From Planctomonas psychrotolerans (lineage in GTDB: Bacteria > Actinomycetota > Actinomycetes > Actinomycetales > Microbacteriaceae), in NCBI RefSeq assembly GCF_008642235.1, contig NZ_SJEV01000001.1:2002400-2066399 (forward strand): a DNA stretch of 64,000 nucleotides, written 5' to 3'. The notes under the pieces were generated by a model. The model had not been told where the DNA came from. It saw nothing but the letters and a program-made list of their open reading frames with translations, and ran no database searches. Below are positions 61,475 through 64,000 of the stretch, in pieces. Within the stretch, counting starts at the first letter, position 1. Each line of letters starts with the position of its first letter. A program made the translations under genes and the position numbers.

Positions 61475-63652
61475 TCACGGAACGGGGAAGGGAAAGGGTA
61501 CGGGGTCGGCGAACCGTCGGAGCGCATTGCCGAGCAGCGTCGCCACCGGGTTGTCGAAGTCGTCGACCGGCAGCGCTCCGGCGAACGCGATCGACCCCAC
61601 GGAGAACACCGCTCCGCCCGATGGTGTCTCGAAGAACACGATGTCGGCGCGGCGCTCGCCGCTCGAGTCGGCCGCCTCGTAGGAGTCGGGCAGGGGGTCG
61701 CTGGTGGCGAGGATCAGGGCGTGCTGCGGTGTGCCGTGCGCCGCGTCGGCGCGGTCGCACTCGTACGCCACCGCGCCGCCGAACCACAACGCCTCCGCCC
61801 CGATCGGTTCGGCACCGGTGAGGGCGGACTCCGGAATGCCCTCGACGAGGAACCGCGCCCGGTCGTCGCGCGCGGCCGGCAGCATCCGGTACCCCACGCC
61901 GTCGCCGAAGCCCATGGTGGTGTAGATCAGCCCGGTCAGCCGCACGGGTGCAGGGGAGTGGTGACGCCACAGCCCGCCGGGTTCACCGGTCGCCGCGAGA
62001 GACGCCTCACCGGGTGCCGCCTCCCACAGTCCCACCTCCGCGCCGCGCCGGCGCAGCTCCAGCACGTGCTCGCTGCCCGGCATCGTGGCCACCATGGCGT
62101 GCAGGCCGTTGCCGCCGAGGTAGGCGAGGCGTCCGCCGCGGCCGAGCCAGCGGTCGAGCGACGCCATGCCGCGCCTGCTCCAGTACTCCGGGTGGCTGCC
62201 GGTGACGAGCACGCGGCGCTCGTCGCCGAGCAGCGACGGGTCCTCCTCCAGGTCGTGATCGGTGATCACGTCGTAGGCGATCCCCGCGTGCTCGAGGAAC
62301 TCGAGGATGCGCAGGTCGGCGCCGAGGCCGTGCGGCTGCCCGGTCAGCCAGTACACGTAGTCGGGCCGGAGGTTGAGCAGCGGGCGCAGTAGCGATGCGT
62401 AAGCCACGCCGCGTCCGTCGGCGTGGTTGCTGTAGAGCGAGGTGAGCCCGTGCCACGCCGTGTACTCGTCGCGGGCGTCGCTCGTCACCGGCACGTGCGG
62501 CGCGAACGGCGCCTCGTTCGCGTACGCGAGATAGGTGAAGGTCGGCAGGAGTACGGTCACCGCGGCCCGGTCCGCCGCCGGCTCCGCGCCGCGAACCGCC
62601 ACCCGCCCCGCAGCCCGCACGGCGAAGGGCAGGATGTCGATGGCGGTGTCGGTGGTCAGCTCCGCCGCGTACACGCCGCTCGGCAGGTCGTCCGGCAGGG
62701 GCAGGGTCGCGGCAACGGGCCATCCCGCGTCGTCGAGGTCGTCGCGCGCGAAGGCGGCCGCGCCGTACGCCGCCGGGTTCTCGGTCCACCGCGCCTCTGC
62801 GTCGCGCCAGTCGGCACCGGTCACGCCGCGCGTCGGCGAGCCGAACAGTCGCCCGCACACCGATCCGTCGACCGACGAGCGGATGTCGGGGCTCACCTGC
62901 CGCGGATCGAGCACCAGCCGCGTGCCGGCCACGGTCACCGCGTCGAGCTTGCCGTCGAAGAAGCGGCTCGGGGTATCACCTCCCGCGCCGCCCAGCGCCG
63001 CGAGCGTCACGCTGAGCGGACCGTCCGCCGACCGCAGCGATCCGGCCGACGGCACGGCGGACGCGGCCGTGCGGGTCGACGGCCACGCGGGCGACGACAC
63101 CGTCACGGAGATGCTGTCGTTGTCGGTTGCACCGGCGGCGATGTCGACCTCGATCCGGTGCCAGGCGTGCCGGGTCAAAGCTCCAATCGACAGCGGCTTC
63201 GACAGCGGCAGTAGCGACGCGTCCGACGCGAGCAGCTCGAGGCCGCCGTTCCCGGCCACGCCGAGGGCGAGCAGCGCGTCCCCGCGCCGGATCGACAGCA
63301 GCACGGAGCCCGCCGGGTCGGGCGCCGTCGGAAACACCCACAGCGAGCAGGACAGCCCGGCGGCGCACGCCGCGGCATCGGGATCGGCATCCGAGGGCAC
63401 CGGCACGGTCGCCGTGCCGTACGACCCGGGCTGGAAGCCGTGCACCCCCGGCGCGGGCACCCGCAGCGGAGCAACGCCGTCCACCGGCACCGCCCCCGGC
63501 AGGCGGACGAGGCGCACGCGCACGTCGCCGTCGGCGCTCAGGCGCAGCGGCACCGCGTCGCCGGGAGCGAAGCTGAGCCGCGGCGTGTAGCCCGTGAGCG
63601 CGGCCGGATCGCTGCGACGCGTCGGTGTCGCCGGAGGGGAGGGTGCGGTCAT
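61475..63652 (-). CDS. N,N-dimethylformamidase large-subunit-like protein
   Basis: 725 aa. Residues about 95-250 look like a LamG/ConA-type beta-sandwich. Residues about 345-725 match the dimethylformamidase large subunit: [12 protein letters not shown] (Y374, Y377), SLYSNH (Y407), [11 protein letters not shown], and GSHPEYWS (H487, E489). Known enzymes, from memory, use two Tyr and a Glu for iron, with a His beside the Glu, which fits here. They cleave formamide bonds. Sitting between hutH and hutU, it may deformylate formylglutamate. 89 bases to hutU. Confidence 0.85.
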   Translation of the reverse strand: MTAPSPPATPTRRSDPAALTGYTPRLSFAPGDAVPLRLSADGDVRVRLVRLPGAVPVDGVAPLRVPAPGVHGFQPGSYGTATVPVPSDADPDAAACAAGLSCSLWVFPTAPDPAGSVLLSIRRGDALLALGVAGNGGLELLASDASLLPLSKPLSIGALTRHAWHRIEVDIAAGATDNDSISVTVSSPAWPSTRTAASAVPSAGSLRSADGPLSVTLAALGGAGGDTPSRFFDGKLDAVTVAGTRLVLDPRQVSPDIRSSVDGSVCGRLFGSPTRGVTGADWRDAEARWTENPAAYGAAAFARDDLDDAGWPVAATLPLPDDLPSGVYAAELTTDTAIDILPFAVRAAGRVAVRGAEPAADRAAVTVLLPTFTYLAYANEAPFAPHVPVTSDARDEYTAWHGLTSLYSNHADGRGVAYASLLRPLLNLRPDYVYWLTGQPHGLGADLRILEFLEHAGIAYDVITDHDLEEDPSLLGDERRVLVTGSHPEYWSRRGMASLDRWLGRGGRLAYLGGNGLHAMVATMPGSEHVLELRRRGAEVGLWEAAPGEASLAATGEPGGLWRHHSPAPVRLTGLIYTTMGFGDGVGYRMLPAARDDRARFLVEGIPESALTGAEPIGAEALWFGGAVAYECDRADAAHGTPQHALILATSDPLPDSYEAADSSGERRADIVFFETPSGGAVFSVGSIAFAGALPVDDFDNPVATLLGNALRRFADPVPFPFPVP

Positions 63653-63706
63653 GTCGGAGCACTCATGTCAGTGGGGATGGGCTGGCGGATCGGGGTGCCG
63701 GGGCGG

Positions 63707-64000
63707 TCAGTCGATCGAACGGCCCGCGCGCGCGGCGGTGTCCCGCGCGGCATCGAGCAGCGCGCCCGAGCGCACGAGCGCCACGGTCTCGGCGATCTCC
63801 GGCGACAGGTGGCGGTCACCGCCCGGTCCGGCGACCCGGTCGCGCAGCACGGCGATCACCGATCGGGCGACCGGGCTCGGGGCGTCGTCGGACACCGCCG
63901 TGCGCATGTCGATGGCGCGACAGGCGGAGAGCAGCTCGATGGCGAGCACGCGGGTGAGCCCGTCCACCGCGCGGCGCAGCTTCACCGCGGCCGACCAGCC
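63707..64000 (-). CDS. hutH: Histidine ammonia-lyase, C-terminal part (cut by window end)
   Basis: 98 codons visible; the frame stays open to base 64000. GWSAAVKLRRAVDGLTRVLAIE, AIDMRT, and GPGGDRHLSPEIAETVALV match the C-terminal end of HutH, which turns histidine into urocanate. The N-terminal two-thirds lie outside. 54 bases precede the dimethylformamidase-like gene on the same strand. Confidence 0.9.
   Translation of the reverse strand, partial: GWSAAVKLRRAVDGLTRVLAIELLSACRAIDMRTAVSDDAPSPVARSVIAVLRDRVAGPGGDRHLSPEIAETVALVRSGALLDAARDTAARAGRSID

Overview
The window is very GC-rich and densely packed, with ATGA, GTGA and TAATG stop/start overlaps, several genes that look leaderless, a DUF222-type HNH protein, a short actinobacterial HNH protein and a DUF2510-like protein. 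This points to a high-GC Gram-positive actinobacterium, most likely Microbacteriaceae; the species cannot be told from the sequence. No rRNA, tRNA, IS element, prophage or CRISPR was recognised.

Layout. (1) 1-3.6 kb: a gene tail, a possible 37-aa ORF ending in a strong terminator, an HNH protein, an unknown protein, an array of about nine hairpin repeats, and a DUF222/HNH protein. (2) 3.7-21.5 kb: the first flagellar block. On the minus strand are flgN-flgK-flgL-fliW. On the plus strand are the flagellar sigma factor, flagellin, fliD-fliS-fliT-like, then flgBC-fliEFGHIJ, an NlpC/P60 hydrolase, fliK and flgDE. (3) 21.5-32 kb: non-flagellar genes (glycosyltransferase, kinase-like protein, aquaporin, FAD oxidoreductase, GNAT, 5'-3' exonuclease, a CopB-type ATPase behind a CsoR-like operator, a secreted beta-helix protein, a DUF2510 protein). 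(4) 32-43 kb: the second flagellar block, flbD-motA-motB and fliM-fliN-fliOPQR-flhB-flhA, a FlhF-like protein without a P-loop, and csrA. (5) 43-51 kb: a second hairpin-repeat array, an S4 protein, a divergent argP/lysE-type pair, idnO-idnD and metF-metE. (6) 51-56 kb: a third hairpin array, a 51-aa membrane protein and a 1223-aa secreted protein with six tandem 129-aa repeats and a beta-helix end. (7) 56-64 kb: a minus-strand histidine-utilisation operon, hutH (cut by the window end), a dimethylformamidase-like gene, hutU, an M20 amidohydrolase, hutF and hutI.

How it fits together. Five places carry the same promoter pattern, TWAC-N16-YCGATAG, upstream of flgN, fliC, flgB, flbD and fliM. These are probably sites for the sigma-28-type factor encoded at 7311. 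The flagellin leader has two GGA motifs placed like CsrA sites, one in a hairpin loop and one in the ribosome binding site. fliW and csrA are both in the window, so a FliW-CsrA-flagellin feedback loop is likely. The hut operon encodes the HutF route but no recognisable HutG within the window. Two unrelated hydrolases in the operon are candidates for that step.
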